DNA of 64,000 nt from Actinomycetes bacterium (GTDB taxonomy: Bacteria; Actinomycetota; Thermoleophilia; Solirubrobacterales; JACPNS01). The notes beneath the pieces were generated by a model. It was given only the letters and a program-made list of their open reading frames with translations. It was not told the DNA's origin and ran no database searches. The DNA is taken from NCBI GenBank assembly GCA_023404495.1, contig JAEYBE010000061.1, forward strand, positions 35,466 through 99,465, in the 5' to 3' direction. Shown here in pieces: positions 1-8,209 of this stretch (position 1 is the stretch's first letter; the number at the start of each line of letters is the position of its first letter). The position numbers and the translations under genes are program-made.

Positions 1-392
1 ACGGTCAGATTGAGGTCGCGCCGCTGGCATTCCTGAGGGGTCGGACGATCAATGACTCGTTCATCATTCTCGACGAGGCGCAGAACACCACGCCCGAGCA
101 GATGAAGATGTTCCTCACGCGCCTGGGTTTCGGATCGCAGATCGTCGTCACCGGCGACGTCACGCAGATCGACCTCCCGCGCGGCGAGCGCAGTGGTCTG
201 ATCGAGGTCGGCGAGATTCTCAGTGAGATCGACGATGTCGCGTTCGTGCGCTTCGATGAAGGCGACGTGGTTCGCCACAAGCTGGTGCAGCACATCGTCT
301 CGGCCTACGCCGAGCACGCCGAGGTGCTCGAGCAGCAGCGCAAGTCGCGTAAGAAGCCGCGCCGCCAGGGCACCGGCGAAGACGACGTATGA
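1..392 (+). CDS. phoH: PhoH-family ATPase, C-terminal part (5' end outside window)
   Basis: Reading frame 3 is open from the window edge to the TGA at 390-392. The visible protein has a Walker B-like stretch FIILDEAQN followed by TTPEQMKMFLTRLG and VVTGDVTQIDLP, the hallmark of PhoH-like P-loop ATPases. The Walker A half lies upstream of the window. The tail is basic (KSRKKPRRQ). It overlaps ybeY by 4 bp (ATGA), the usual phoH-ybeY-era order of rRNA maturation genes. PhoH proteins are thought to act in RNA metabolism; the exact reaction is unsettled. Confidence 0.9.
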   Translation, partial: GQIEVAPLAFLRGRTINDSFIILDEAQNTTPEQMKMFLTRLGFGSQIVVTGDVTQIDLPRGERSGLIEVGEILSEIDDVAFVRFDEGDVVRHKLVQHIVSAYAEHAEVLEQQRKSRKKPRRQGTGEDDV

Positions 393-826
393 CCAGCTTC
401 GGCGCAGCCGCGCTGGAGATCGAACTGCTGGTTGAGGACGGCGTCGATCCGGGGGTGCCGGAAGCACTGCTCACCGTCGCCGCGCGGGCAACGCTTGCCC
501 GGCTTGGGGTGGCGGATGCCCACCTGGCGATTGAAGTCGTCGGCGAGCGGCGGATCCACGAATTGAACCGCGAGCATCGCGGCAAGGACAAGCCGACCGA
601 TGTGCTCAGTTTCCCGATCGACGGCGAGAGCATTGCCGCCGGTCGATCGCCGGCCGGGACCGGCCCGATCGAGCTGGGGGATGTCGTGATCTGCCCCGAG
701 CACACCGAAGACATGGTCGAGGCGGTCGTGCATGGCGTGCTGCACCTCTGCGGCTACGACCACGAAGTCGACACCGGCGAGATGCTCGAACTTCAGGATT
801 CGATCGTCGCGGGGCTGGCGCGATGA
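389..826 (+). CDS. ybeY: Endoribonuclease YbeY (16S rRNA maturation)
   Basis: 145 residues, normal for the family. The zinc-binding signature H115-x3-H119-x5-H125 (HGVLHLCGYDH) is complete, and TDVLSFP at about 70-76 is the conserved strand. YbeY is a single-strand-specific metalloendonuclease for 16S rRNA 3'-end processing and ribosome quality control. The ATG lies inside the phoH stop, and the stop overlaps the start of era (ATGA), so the three genes are very probably translationally coupled. Confidence 0.95.
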   Translation: MTSFGAAALEIELLVEDGVDPGVPEALLTVAARATLARLGVADAHLAIEVVGERRIHELNREHRGKDKPTDVLSFPIDGESIAAGRSPAGTGPIELGDVVICPEHTEDMVEAVVHGVLHLCGYDHEVDTGEMLELQDSIVAGLAR

Positions 827-1764
827 GCGAGCTGTTCGACCCCGGCGCCAACCAGTCGCTCTCAGGTCTTGGAACCCGCTCGGGGATGATTGCGCTGGCC
901 GGCCGCCCGAATGCCGGCAAGTCGACACTGGTCAACGGCATCGTCGGCGAGAAGGTGGCGATCGTTTCGGACAAGCCGCAGACGACTCGCCGAGAAGTTC
1001 GCGGGGTGCTCACCAGACGCGATTCCCAGCTGATTCTCGTCGACCTTCCCGGCAGCCAGCGCCCACGCGACGCGATGACCGAGCGCATGCAGCAGGGCGT
1101 GATTCGCGCGGTCGAGGATTGCGACGGGGCGCTCTTCGTACTCAATGGTGAGCAGCGATCGGGCGGGGGAGACCATTACCTCGCCGAACTGCTCGGTCGC
1201 GCAAAGGTGCCCGTGATCACCGCCGTGAACAAGATCGACTTGCTCAGCAAAGAGCGCACCGCAGAATCGCTGATGGCGGCGGCGGAGTTTGCGCCCGGCG
1301 AGATCTTCCCGGTCTCAGCCCGCACCGGCGAGGGCGTCCCCGAACTCACGGCGGCGCTGATCGCGATGCTTCCGGAGAGCCCGTTTCTGTTTCCGCCGGA
1401 AGAAGCCACCGATCAACCGATCGAGATCCGCATCTCCGAGCTGATCCGCGAGCAGGCATTGCTGCGCACGCACGACGAGCTGCCGCACGCGATCGAAGTG
1501 CGAGTAGATGAGATCGAACGCATCGAGCCGGCAGACGATTCTGGGACGATCACCTATGTGACCGCTCACCTCTGGGTGGAGACCGAGTCACAGAAAGGCA
1601 TCGTGATCGGCAAGGGCGGCAAGATGATCAAGGCAATCGGACAGGCGGCGCGGCCGGCGCTCGAGGAATTGCTCGAGTCGCACGTGCACCTGGAGTTGAA
1701 GGTCAGCGTGCGCAAGGGCTGGCGGCGCGACGATTCGCTGCTGGACCGGTTGGGGATCGGCTGA
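823..1764 (+). CDS. era: GTPase Era (30S ribosome assembly)
   Basis: 313 residues. The GTPase domain has G1 GRPNAGKS (28-35), switch I KPQTTRREVRG, G3 DLPG (74-77, Leu where most Era proteins have Thr), and G4 NKID (136-139). A C-terminal KH domain carries IVIGKGGKMIKAIG. Era binds the 3' end of 16S rRNA during 30S maturation, which fits its position after ybeY. It overlaps both neighbours by 1-4 bp. Confidence 0.95.
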   Translation: MSELFDPGANQSLSGLGTRSGMIALAGRPNAGKSTLVNGIVGEKVAIVSDKPQTTRREVRGVLTRRDSQLILVDLPGSQRPRDAMTERMQQGVIRAVEDCDGALFVLNGEQRSGGGDHYLAELLGRAKVPVITAVNKIDLLSKERTAESLMAAAEFAPGEIFPVSARTGEGVPELTAALIAMLPESPFLFPPEEATDQPIEIRISELIREQALLRTHDELPHAIEVRVDEIERIEPADDSGTITYVTAHLWVETESQKGIVIGKGGKMIKAIGQAARPALEELLESHVHLELKVSVRKGWRRDDSLLDRLGIG

Positions 1765-3185
1765 TGGCAGACCGCGATCTGTTGTTCAAGCCCGCGCTCG
1801 AACTCGCGGAGGACGTGCGTTCGGGCAGCATCTCGGCGCGTGAGTTGACAGAACTTGCGTTTGCGCAGATCGACCGCCTGGATCCGACTCTCAATGCTTT
1901 CACGGTCAGCGACCCCGACCGCGCGCTCAAAGTCGCCGACCAGATCAAGCCCGGCGACCCGCGCCCGTTTGCCGGCGTACCGACCGCGATCAAGGACATC
2001 GGCTCGCTGCTCGAGGGCTATCCGTACACCTGCGGCTCCGCGATCTTCGGTGATTTCGTCGCGCCGTTTGATTCCAATGTGACCGCGCGAATCAAGGACG
2101 CGGGCTTCGTCATCACAGGCAAGACCAACCTGCCCGAGTGCGGCATCCTTCCGGTCAGCGAGTCGGCTCGCTTCGGCCCGGCCCGTAATCCATACGACAG
2201 CGATCGCACACCCGGCGGCTCTTCTGGCGGCGCGGCCGCCGCCGTCGCGTCCGGGATGCTGCCGATCGCGCACGGGTCAGACGGCGCTGGGTCGCTGCGG
2301 ATTCCTGCGGCGTGTTGCGGTCTGGTCGGCCTAAAAGCATCGCGCAACCGGATTTCGTCGGCCCCGGTGCTCGCCGAGTCGCCGATGGTCACTGAGGGGT
2401 TCGTAACGCGCACGGTCGCCGACGCCGCGGCGACGCTGGATGTCCTGGCGGGCTACGTGGTTGGGGACGCCAACTGGGCTCCGCCCCAGATAGAGAGCTT
2501 CCTCGCCGCCAGCCGCCGTGAGCCCGGCCCCTTGCGAATCGCCGTCTCGGTCAAGCCGAGCGTCGACGTGCCGGTGGCCGAAGAGCACCTTGAAGCCGTC
2601 GCGACGACCGCCAAGTTGCTCGAAGAACTCGGTCACGAGGTCGTCGAGTTCGACCCGCCACACAATCCGTCTCTGCTCGAGTTCTTCATGGACGTGTGGG
2701 CCGTCGGAATCGCCTCGCTGGTTCGCTCGGGAGCACAGCTTTCCGGTCGGGAGGTCAGCGAGGAGGCGGTCGAGCCGCTCACGTGGGCGTTTTGGGAGCG
2801 TGCACAGAAGATCAAGGCGCTCGATCTCGCGCTGGTCGACAACACGCTGAAGGGCTTCGCACGCCAGACGATCGCCGCGCTCGATCCATATGACGCCCTG
2901 CTGACGCCCACGCTCAATCTGCGGCCGGTCGAGATCGGCTGGATCGATTCGACTCACGGCATGCCGGCGTTCGACCGCGCTGTCCAGTTCACGTCGTTCA
3001 CTGCGGGCGCCAACCTGGCCGGCCTACCGGCCGTCTCGCTGCCGACCGAGCGGCTCGAGGCCGATGGTCTGCCAGGTTCGTTTCAGCTGATCGGGCGCCC
3101 TGCCGGCGAAGCTCAACTGCTCTCGCTCGCTGCCCAGATCGAGCTTGCGCGTCCGTTTTCGGGCCTTCGGCCGACTCTGGACTGA
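1764..3185 (+). CDS. Amidase-signature family hydrolase
   Basis: 473 residues with the complete amidase-signature triad: K77 (AIKD), the Ser-Ser pair at 153-154 (GGSSGG) and nucleophile S177 (GAGSLRIPA). Proteins of this family hydrolyse amides, or act as GatA in tRNA amidation. No gatB or gatC is adjacent and the C-terminus differs from GatA, so a free amidase is more likely. The substrate cannot be read from sequence. The start ATG overlaps the era stop by one base. Confidence 0.85.
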   Translation: MADRDLLFKPALELAEDVRSGSISARELTELAFAQIDRLDPTLNAFTVSDPDRALKVADQIKPGDPRPFAGVPTAIKDIGSLLEGYPYTCGSAIFGDFVAPFDSNVTARIKDAGFVITGKTNLPECGILPVSESARFGPARNPYDSDRTPGGSSGGAAAAVASGMLPIAHGSDGAGSLRIPAACCGLVGLKASRNRISSAPVLAESPMVTEGFVTRTVADAAATLDVLAGYVVGDANWAPPQIESFLAASRREPGPLRIAVSVKPSVDVPVAEEHLEAVATTAKLLEELGHEVVEFDPPHNPSLLEFFMDVWAVGIASLVRSGAQLSGREVSEEAVEPLTWAFWERAQKIKALDLALVDNTLKGFARQTIAALDPYDALLTPTLNLRPVEIGWIDSTHGMPAFDRAVQFTSFTAGANLAGLPAVSLPTERLEADGLPGSFQLIGRPAGEAQLLSLAAQIELARPFSGLRPTLD

Positions 3186-3309
3186 TGTTCGATGCCCGGG
3201 GCGCGTGTACCCGGGGGTAGATTCGTTATCGCCCCGACAGATCGTCGAGGGCAACGCAGCGCTCCAGGCGCCGATGGCGCCAATTTGAACAACAGGCAGA
3301 TCGAGGCAG

Positions 3310-5499
3310 ATGAGGACGGCCGAACCCCCCGTCGACGGGTTCGCGGGGTTGACAGCAACAGAGATTTTGGGTGCCGATGGCGGTCGCGCGGCGAGCCTGC
3401 GAATCGTCACGCCGCTCGCGCACGGCCTCACCTGGATCGGTACGTTTGTCGGGATCGCCGCAGGCGCGTTCGTACTCACGGATCTCGTCCCCAGCGGTGT
3501 CGAGCAGCAGCTCGTCTTGATGGGCTTCTTCGCTCTCGCTGCGGGCCTGTTGTCGGTGCTCTCCGCGCGTCTTGCGCCGGAGGAGGTGCGCTATCAGCTC
3601 TTCCGGCTCAGCTCGATCGCGGCCCTGGCGCTGTTTGCGACGGTCTACACGCTCGGCCGCGAGGCGACCCCCGTGATCCTCGTCATATCGATCGGCTTCC
3701 CGCTGCAAGTCAGCCATTTCTTGACCCGTCGCGATCTCCTCGGATTCATGTCCCTCTGGACGCTGATCGCGACTGCTGCCGTTGTGTTCGGGGTGACCGG
3801 TCCGCTCACCGTGGAACAAGTTGTGCCGATCTATCTGGCGGTGGTCCCATTGACCTGGATCGTCTGTGGGATCTGCTTTCAGCTCAGCGAGGCGCGTTTT
3901 GCGGCGATTGACGACGCCGGCCTGAAGGCACTGCGCGACTCGCAGACGGGTCTTGCCAACCGTCGCGGTCTCGCGGATGTCGGGTCGGCGATGCTCGAGA
4001 GCGGCCGCCTCGCCGGCCTCGTGCTGATCGACCTTGACGACTTCAAGTCGGCCAACACGCTCTACGGGCACGCAGGCGGCGATCGCGTGATCGCCGAGGT
4101 CAGCCGCGAACTGCTTGAGCGTTGCGGCGATCAAGATTTCGCGGTGCGACTCGGCGGCGACGAGTTCGTCGTCGTGATCTCGCGCATTCGCGGGAAGTCG
4201 TTGGCCGATGAGCAGCGCGCCTACGAGCACGCGGTCACATCGTTGTCAGGGCGGCTCGCGATGCCGGGGTTCGAGCTCAGCGCGTCGACCGGCGCGGCGC
4301 GCATCGGTGTGGATGGCGCTTCGATCGAAGAGCTGCTGATTGCTGCTGAGGCCGCGCTGACGGAGGCGAAAGCTGAGAAACCCGCGCGCATCGTGCCCAA
4401 GTCGGTGCGGACCCCGCATGAGCTGCGCTCGCCCGAAGTGCGCGAGGAAGACCCGCGCGCCGCCTTGCGGCCAGAGATCGCCGTGCCCGCGGTTGGCGTC
4501 ATGCGGCGCTCGACGGGAGTGCTTGCCGCCGCGCTCGTGCTGCTCGCGAGCCTCCCGTTCCTCGGATCGACACTTGCGGAAGTCGCGGCGATCGCCGCGA
4601 TTTCGGCGGCGATGCTCGCCGGCGTCGTTCTGAACCGCCGTACCGAGTTCACACTGGACCGCTCTCTCGTCACGCTCGGGGGCTACGCCGCCTACCCGCT
4701 GGTCGCCCTGATTGCGCTCTTCAGCGGCGGCGCCGATGGCCCCGCGCTGCCGCTGCTTTTCGTGCTGATCGCCTATGACGCACGCGACAACTCGCTTGCG
4801 GAGATGGCCGCCAAACTATGCCTTGCGGAACTTGCAGCGCTCTCGCCGCTGCTCTACGCCAGCGGCCAGACAGCGTTTGAGTGGCAGACCACGCTCGCCG
4901 TGATCGCGGCGGTGACGGTGATGCTCCCAATCGTTGTCGGGCTGTTGATGCGATTCCGCTCGCAGATCGAGGCCGCCCGGCAACGGGCCAGTGAGCTTGC
5001 TCGCCGCGATCAGCTCACCGGTGTGCTCAACCGGCGAGCGTTCGAGGAGGCGGCGGCAGCGGCGATCGCCTCTGGCGAGCGCTGCGCGATCGTGATGATC
5101 GATCTCGACAACTTCAAGGCGGTGAACACCCAGGATGGCTATGCAGGCGGCGACGCCGTGCTGGCTTCGATCGGTCGCCAACTCACAGAAGCCACGCGCG
5201 ATTTCGACGTGGTCGGAAGGGTCGGAGGAGACGAGTTTGCCGCGCTGCTGCGGGAGGTGGGTTCACTCGACCTCAACGAAGCGGCGGGCCGGTTCATGTC
5301 GGCTGTCGACTATGCGGTGCGTGGTCGTGGTTCGGCGGCCGCACGCCGCGTGAGCGCGAGTTGCGGTATCGCAGTGCACCCGGACCACGGCGAGGACTTC
5401 GCGACGCTGATGCTGGCTGCTGACTCTGCGCTGATGAGCGTCAAGCACAGCGGCAAGTCGGCCGCACTGATGCAGCCGACTGCCGCGCGGGACTCCTGA
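3310..5499 (+). CDS. Membrane protein with two membrane-GGDEF modules (putative diguanylate cyclase)
   Basis: 729 residues. About six hydrophobic segments (residues ~35-200) precede a first GGDEF domain (DSQTGLANRR, GGDEF at 282-286). A second block of about six hydrophobic segments (~400-555) precedes a second GGDEF domain (RDQLTGVLNRR, GGDEF at 639-643). GGDEF domains make cyclic di-GMP from two GTP. The second domain has the inhibitory RxxD site (RDFD, 630-633) at canonical spacing; the first has GDQD there. The whole module looks duplicated within one gene. An in-frame stop at 3286 supports the ATG at 3310. A -10-like TAGATT lies at 3218-3223. The gene ends 3 bp from convergent glnK. Confidence 0.88.
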   Translation: MRTAEPPVDGFAGLTATEILGADGGRAASLRIVTPLAHGLTWIGTFVGIAAGAFVLTDLVPSGVEQQLVLMGFFALAAGLLSVLSARLAPEEVRYQLFRLSSIAALALFATVYTLGREATPVILVISIGFPLQVSHFLTRRDLLGFMSLWTLIATAAVVFGVTGPLTVEQVVPIYLAVVPLTWIVCGICFQLSEARFAAIDDAGLKALRDSQTGLANRRGLADVGSAMLESGRLAGLVLIDLDDFKSANTLYGHAGGDRVIAEVSRELLERCGDQDFAVRLGGDEFVVVISRIRGKSLADEQRAYEHAVTSLSGRLAMPGFELSASTGAARIGVDGASIEELLIAAEAALTEAKAEKPARIVPKSVRTPHELRSPEVREEDPRAALRPEIAVPAVGVMRRSTGVLAAALVLLASLPFLGSTLAEVAAIAAISAAMLAGVVLNRRTEFTLDRSLVTLGGYAAYPLVALIALFSGGADGPALPLLFVLIAYDARDNSLAEMAAKLCLAELAALSPLLYASGQTAFEWQTTLAVIAAVTVMLPIVVGLLMRFRSQIEAARQRASELARRDQLTGVLNRRAFEEAAAAAIASGERCAIVMIDLDNFKAVNTQDGYAGGDAVLASIGRQLTEATRDFDVVGRVGGDEFAALLREVGSLDLNEAAGRFMSAVDYAVRGRGSAAARRVSASCGIAVHPDHGEDFATLMLAADSALMSVKHSGKSAALMQPTAARDS

Positions 5500-5502
5500 G
5501 CC

Positions 5503-5859
5503 TTACTCGTTCTCGTGGGTCTCGAGCACGGCATCGCCGCGTTCGCCAGTGCGCACGCGAATCGCCTCTTCGACCGGGATGATGAAGATCTTCCCGTCGC
5601 CGACCTCTCCGGTCTTGGCGTGCTCGAGAATCGTGTCGACCACCAGCTCGACCTCAGCGTCGCTGACGACGCACTCGATCTTCAGCTTGGGCCGCAGGTG
5701 GATGACCAGCTCTGCGCCTCGATAGTGCTCCGTGACGCCGCCCTGGCGACCAGATCCCTTGACGTCAGAAACCGAAAGGCTCGGCACGCCCTTCTCGAGC
5801 AACTCCCGACGAATTGCGTCGAAGGCCTCGTGGCGGATGAATGCTTCGATCTTCTTCAT
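5503..5859 (-). CDS. glnK: PII nitrogen signal protein, GlnK type
   Basis: 118 residues with the PII core: KKIEAFIR at the N-terminus, T-loop GRQGGVTEHYRGAE (38-50), and the second signature TGEVGDGKIF. PII proteins bind ATP/ADP and 2-oxoglutarate and block the partner Amt channel. Position 51, normally the uridylylated or adenylylated tyrosine (YRGAEY), is Leu here, so that modification cannot occur; Tyr46 is kept. GGAG sits about 6 nt before the ATG. It lies 42 bp after amt on the same strand, the classical amt-glnK pair. Confidence 0.93.
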   Translation of the reverse strand: MKKIEAFIRHEAFDAIRRELLEKGVPSLSVSDVKGSGRQGGVTEHYRGAELVIHLRPKLKIECVVSDAEVELVVDTILEHAKTGEVGDGKIFIIPVEEAIRVRTGERGDAVLETHENE

Positions 5860-5901
5860 TGCGTCTCCAGTTCTCGTCAGATGATTGCTGTTTGAAGTTG
5901 C

Positions 5902-7350
5902 TCAGCCGCCGTACCCGGTTCGCCCGGATCCGCCAACCGTGGCCAGACCGGCATCGGCGAGTTCGGTCGGCGGAATGAAGACCTCGGGGTACCCGTACAT
6001 CCCGTGGTCGGTGATGTCGAGTCCTTCATCTTCTTCGCGGGGTTCCACACGGAGTCCTACGGTCGCGCGAATGAAAAGGAACGCCAGGTAGCTCGCCACG
6101 AAGACGAATGTCGCGACAATCGCGACTCCGGCGAGCTGCACGCCGAGCTGTTTGAAGCTTCCGCTGTAGACCAGTCCACCGATGAACTCTCCACCGTTCT
6201 GGACACCCACGCCGGCTGCCTCGGCGAACTTCGGCACGGCGAAGATGCCGGCCGCGATCGTGCCCCAGATTCCGACCATCCCGTGCGCGGTGATAGCCCC
6301 GATCGGATCGTCGAGTTTGTCGTCAATCCAGTTGAGGCCAAGCACGACGATCGCGCCGCCGATCAGACCGATCGGCACCGCAGCCCACGGCGAGATGTAA
6401 CCCGACGGGGCAGTGATCGCAACCGCACCGGCGATCGCGCCGTTGCCGATCATCGCGATGTTGAAGTCCTTCTCTCCGATGTAGTTGACGATCGTCGCGC
6501 CGAGCACTCCGCAGGCGACCGAGATGTTCGTCACCACCGCGACCTCGGCGAAGTGGACGCCGAGCGCCTGAAACGTCGAGCCGGCGTTGAAGCCGAACCA
6601 GCCGAACCAGAGGATCAGGATGCCAAGGCCGAACATCGGCATCGAGTGGCCGGGCATCGGTCGGCTGACGCCGTCGCGGTATTTGCCGCGGCGCGGCCCA
6701 AGCAGCAGGACGCCGGCGAGTCCCGCAGCGGCTCCGGTCACGTGGACCGCTGTGGAGCCTGCGAAATCTTCCATTCCCCACTGTTGCAGGAAGCCTCCGC
6801 CGTAGACCCAGTGGGCAGCGACTGGGTAAATCAAGCCGCACATGATTAGACCGAAAACCAGATAGACCGGGAACTTGATGCGCTCGACCAGGGGGCCCAG
6901 CGCGATCATCAGCACGACTGCCGCGAATCCATACTGGAAAAGGAATTTGGCGTAGATCGAGGCATCCGAACCCGACATCGCCGGGAACGCCGACAGTGGA
7001 TCGCTGAAGCCGGACAGGAAGAAGCCGCGCGTGCCGAAGAAATCGCCATCGCCGCCGAATCCGATCGCAAATCCGGTGGCCCAGAAGGCCACGGTGGCGA
7101 CTGCCGCGCCGAAGACGACCTTCGCCACGATCGAGCCGGCATTCTTGGCGCGCACAAGGCCGACCTCCAAGGTCGCGAAACCGGCGAGCATGAAGATCAC
7201 CAAGAAGGCGCAGATCAGCACCCAGAGAGTGTCGATCGCGGCGTTGCTTGCGGTATCGCTCTCCGCGGCGAGTGCGCCGGCGGGTGAGAGCAAGAGCGCG
7301 GACAGAGCTACGGGCAGCGTCGCCGCCGCACAGAGTCGGAGCTTGAGCAT
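5902..7350 (-). CDS. amt: Ammonium transporter Amt
   Basis: 482 residues with a signal-peptide-like start (LRLCAAATLPVALSALLLSPAGALA), then about 11 membrane segments. Family motifs are visible: LEVGLVRAKN, DFAGSTAVHVTGAAAGL, the pore region with FGWFGFNAGS, and AHGMVGIWG containing a pore histidine. The C-terminal tail (about 55 residues) includes EEDEGLDITDHGMYGYPE, the end that couples to GlnK. It imports ammonium under nitrogen limitation. A GGGGGAT purine run precedes the ATG. Confidence 0.95.
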   Translation of the reverse strand: MLKLRLCAAATLPVALSALLLSPAGALAAESDTASNAAIDTLWVLICAFLVIFMLAGFATLEVGLVRAKNAGSIVAKVVFGAAVATVAFWATGFAIGFGGDGDFFGTRGFFLSGFSDPLSAFPAMSGSDASIYAKFLFQYGFAAVVLMIALGPLVERIKFPVYLVFGLIMCGLIYPVAAHWVYGGGFLQQWGMEDFAGSTAVHVTGAAAGLAGVLLLGPRRGKYRDGVSRPMPGHSMPMFGLGILILWFGWFGFNAGSTFQALGVHFAEVAVVTNISVACGVLGATIVNYIGEKDFNIAMIGNGAIAGAVAITAPSGYISPWAAVPIGLIGGAIVVLGLNWIDDKLDDPIGAITAHGMVGIWGTIAAGIFAVPKFAEAAGVGVQNGGEFIGGLVYSGSFKQLGVQLAGVAIVATFVFVASYLAFLFIRATVGLRVEPREEDEGLDITDHGMYGYPEVFIPPTELADAGLATVGGSGRTGYGG

Positions 7351-7454
7351 GGATCCCCCAAGGATTGGATTGGCCGAGTGAGTGGGTGAACGGCGCGTCG
7401 AGTGTACGCCGCCGCGATCGGGAAAAAAGGGATACGCGGCGGTAGGCTCAGATA
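7351..7454. promoter_or_regulatory. Divergent promoter region between amt and acyltransferase
   Basis: On the minus strand a TACACT -10 hexamer lies at 7406-7401, about 50 nt before the amt ATG. On the plus strand TAGGCT at 7443-7448 ends 6 nt before the ATG at 7455, the leaderless arrangement seen at several genes in this window. No confident -35 or GlnR-type site was recognised. Confidence 0.4.
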
Positions 7455-8171
7455 ATGAGTTCGCTGAATACCTCGCTCGTCAACGGTCTCAAACCCGACC
7501 GCCGCGCGCCGAATCTGCTCGTCGGACGCGACGTGATAATCGATCCCTCTGCCCGAATCGGAGCGAACGTCGTGATCAATGACGGCGTGCAGGTCGGTCC
7601 GGACGTGACGATCAAGCACAACTGCGTGATCGGCGAGCGCACCTCGCTGGCGGTCGATTCGAAGTCCTTGCCGCAGAGTTTCGCTCCGACGGTCATCGCG
7701 GCCGGGGCGACGATCTGCAATGGCGTCGTGGTGTTCGCGGGAGCGCGAATCGGGCCGGACGTGATCATCGGTGACCAGGCATATGTACGCGAAGACGTCG
7801 ATCTGTCCGAAGACGTCGTGATCGGCCGCGGCTGCAACGTTGGCGCGCGCTCTTCAGTCGGGGCTCGCACAAAGGTGCAGGGCAGTTCCTTTGTGTTGCC
7901 CGGGATGGTGATCGAGGAAGACGTCTTCGTCGGCGCGATGGTTTGCGGTGCGACCGACCACTCGATGGGTCAGGTGGAGGAACTCGCTCGCCAGATCGTC
8001 ACGCTCCGGCGCGGATGCCGGATCGGCTCCTGCGCAGTTTTGCTTCCCGGGATTGAGGTCGGCGAAGAAGCTCTTGTCGGCGCTGGCGCGGTGGTTCGAG
8101 AATCCGTTGCGCCACGCGCCAAGGTTGCTGGCGTCCCGGCGCGCGTGATCGGCGTCGTTGACGATGTCTGA
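7455..8171 (+). CDS. Hexapeptide-repeat acyltransferase (left-handed beta-helix)
   Basis: 238 residues made almost entirely of hexapeptide-type turns: IDPSARIGANVVI, VQVGPDVTI, ARIGPDVII, and a C-terminal half with IGSCAVLLPGIEVGEEALVGAGAVV ending in VAGVPARVIG. This fold is shared by nucleotide-sugar N-acyltransferases and related enzymes of surface polysaccharide synthesis. No sugar pathway genes are adjacent, so the acceptor is unknown. The ATG lies 6 nt after a -10-like TAGGCT. Confidence 0.8.
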   Translation: MSSLNTSLVNGLKPDRRAPNLLVGRDVIIDPSARIGANVVINDGVQVGPDVTIKHNCVIGERTSLAVDSKSLPQSFAPTVIAAGATICNGVVVFAGARIGPDVIIGDQAYVREDVDLSEDVVIGRGCNVGARSSVGARTKVQGSSFVLPGMVIEEDVFVGAMVCGATDHSMGQVEELARQIVTLRRGCRIGSCAVLLPGIEVGEEALVGAGAVVRESVAPRAKVAGVPARVIGVVDDV

Positions 8172-8209
8172 CTGCTTCGCCTGATTGCGCGCAAGACTGT
8201 GGCTCAGTC

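Noticed and set aside
1764..3185. First amidase as GatA of a tRNA-dependent amidotransferase
   Set aside because: No gatB or gatC nearby, C-terminal region unlike GatA, and the gene sits in a ybeY-era operon.
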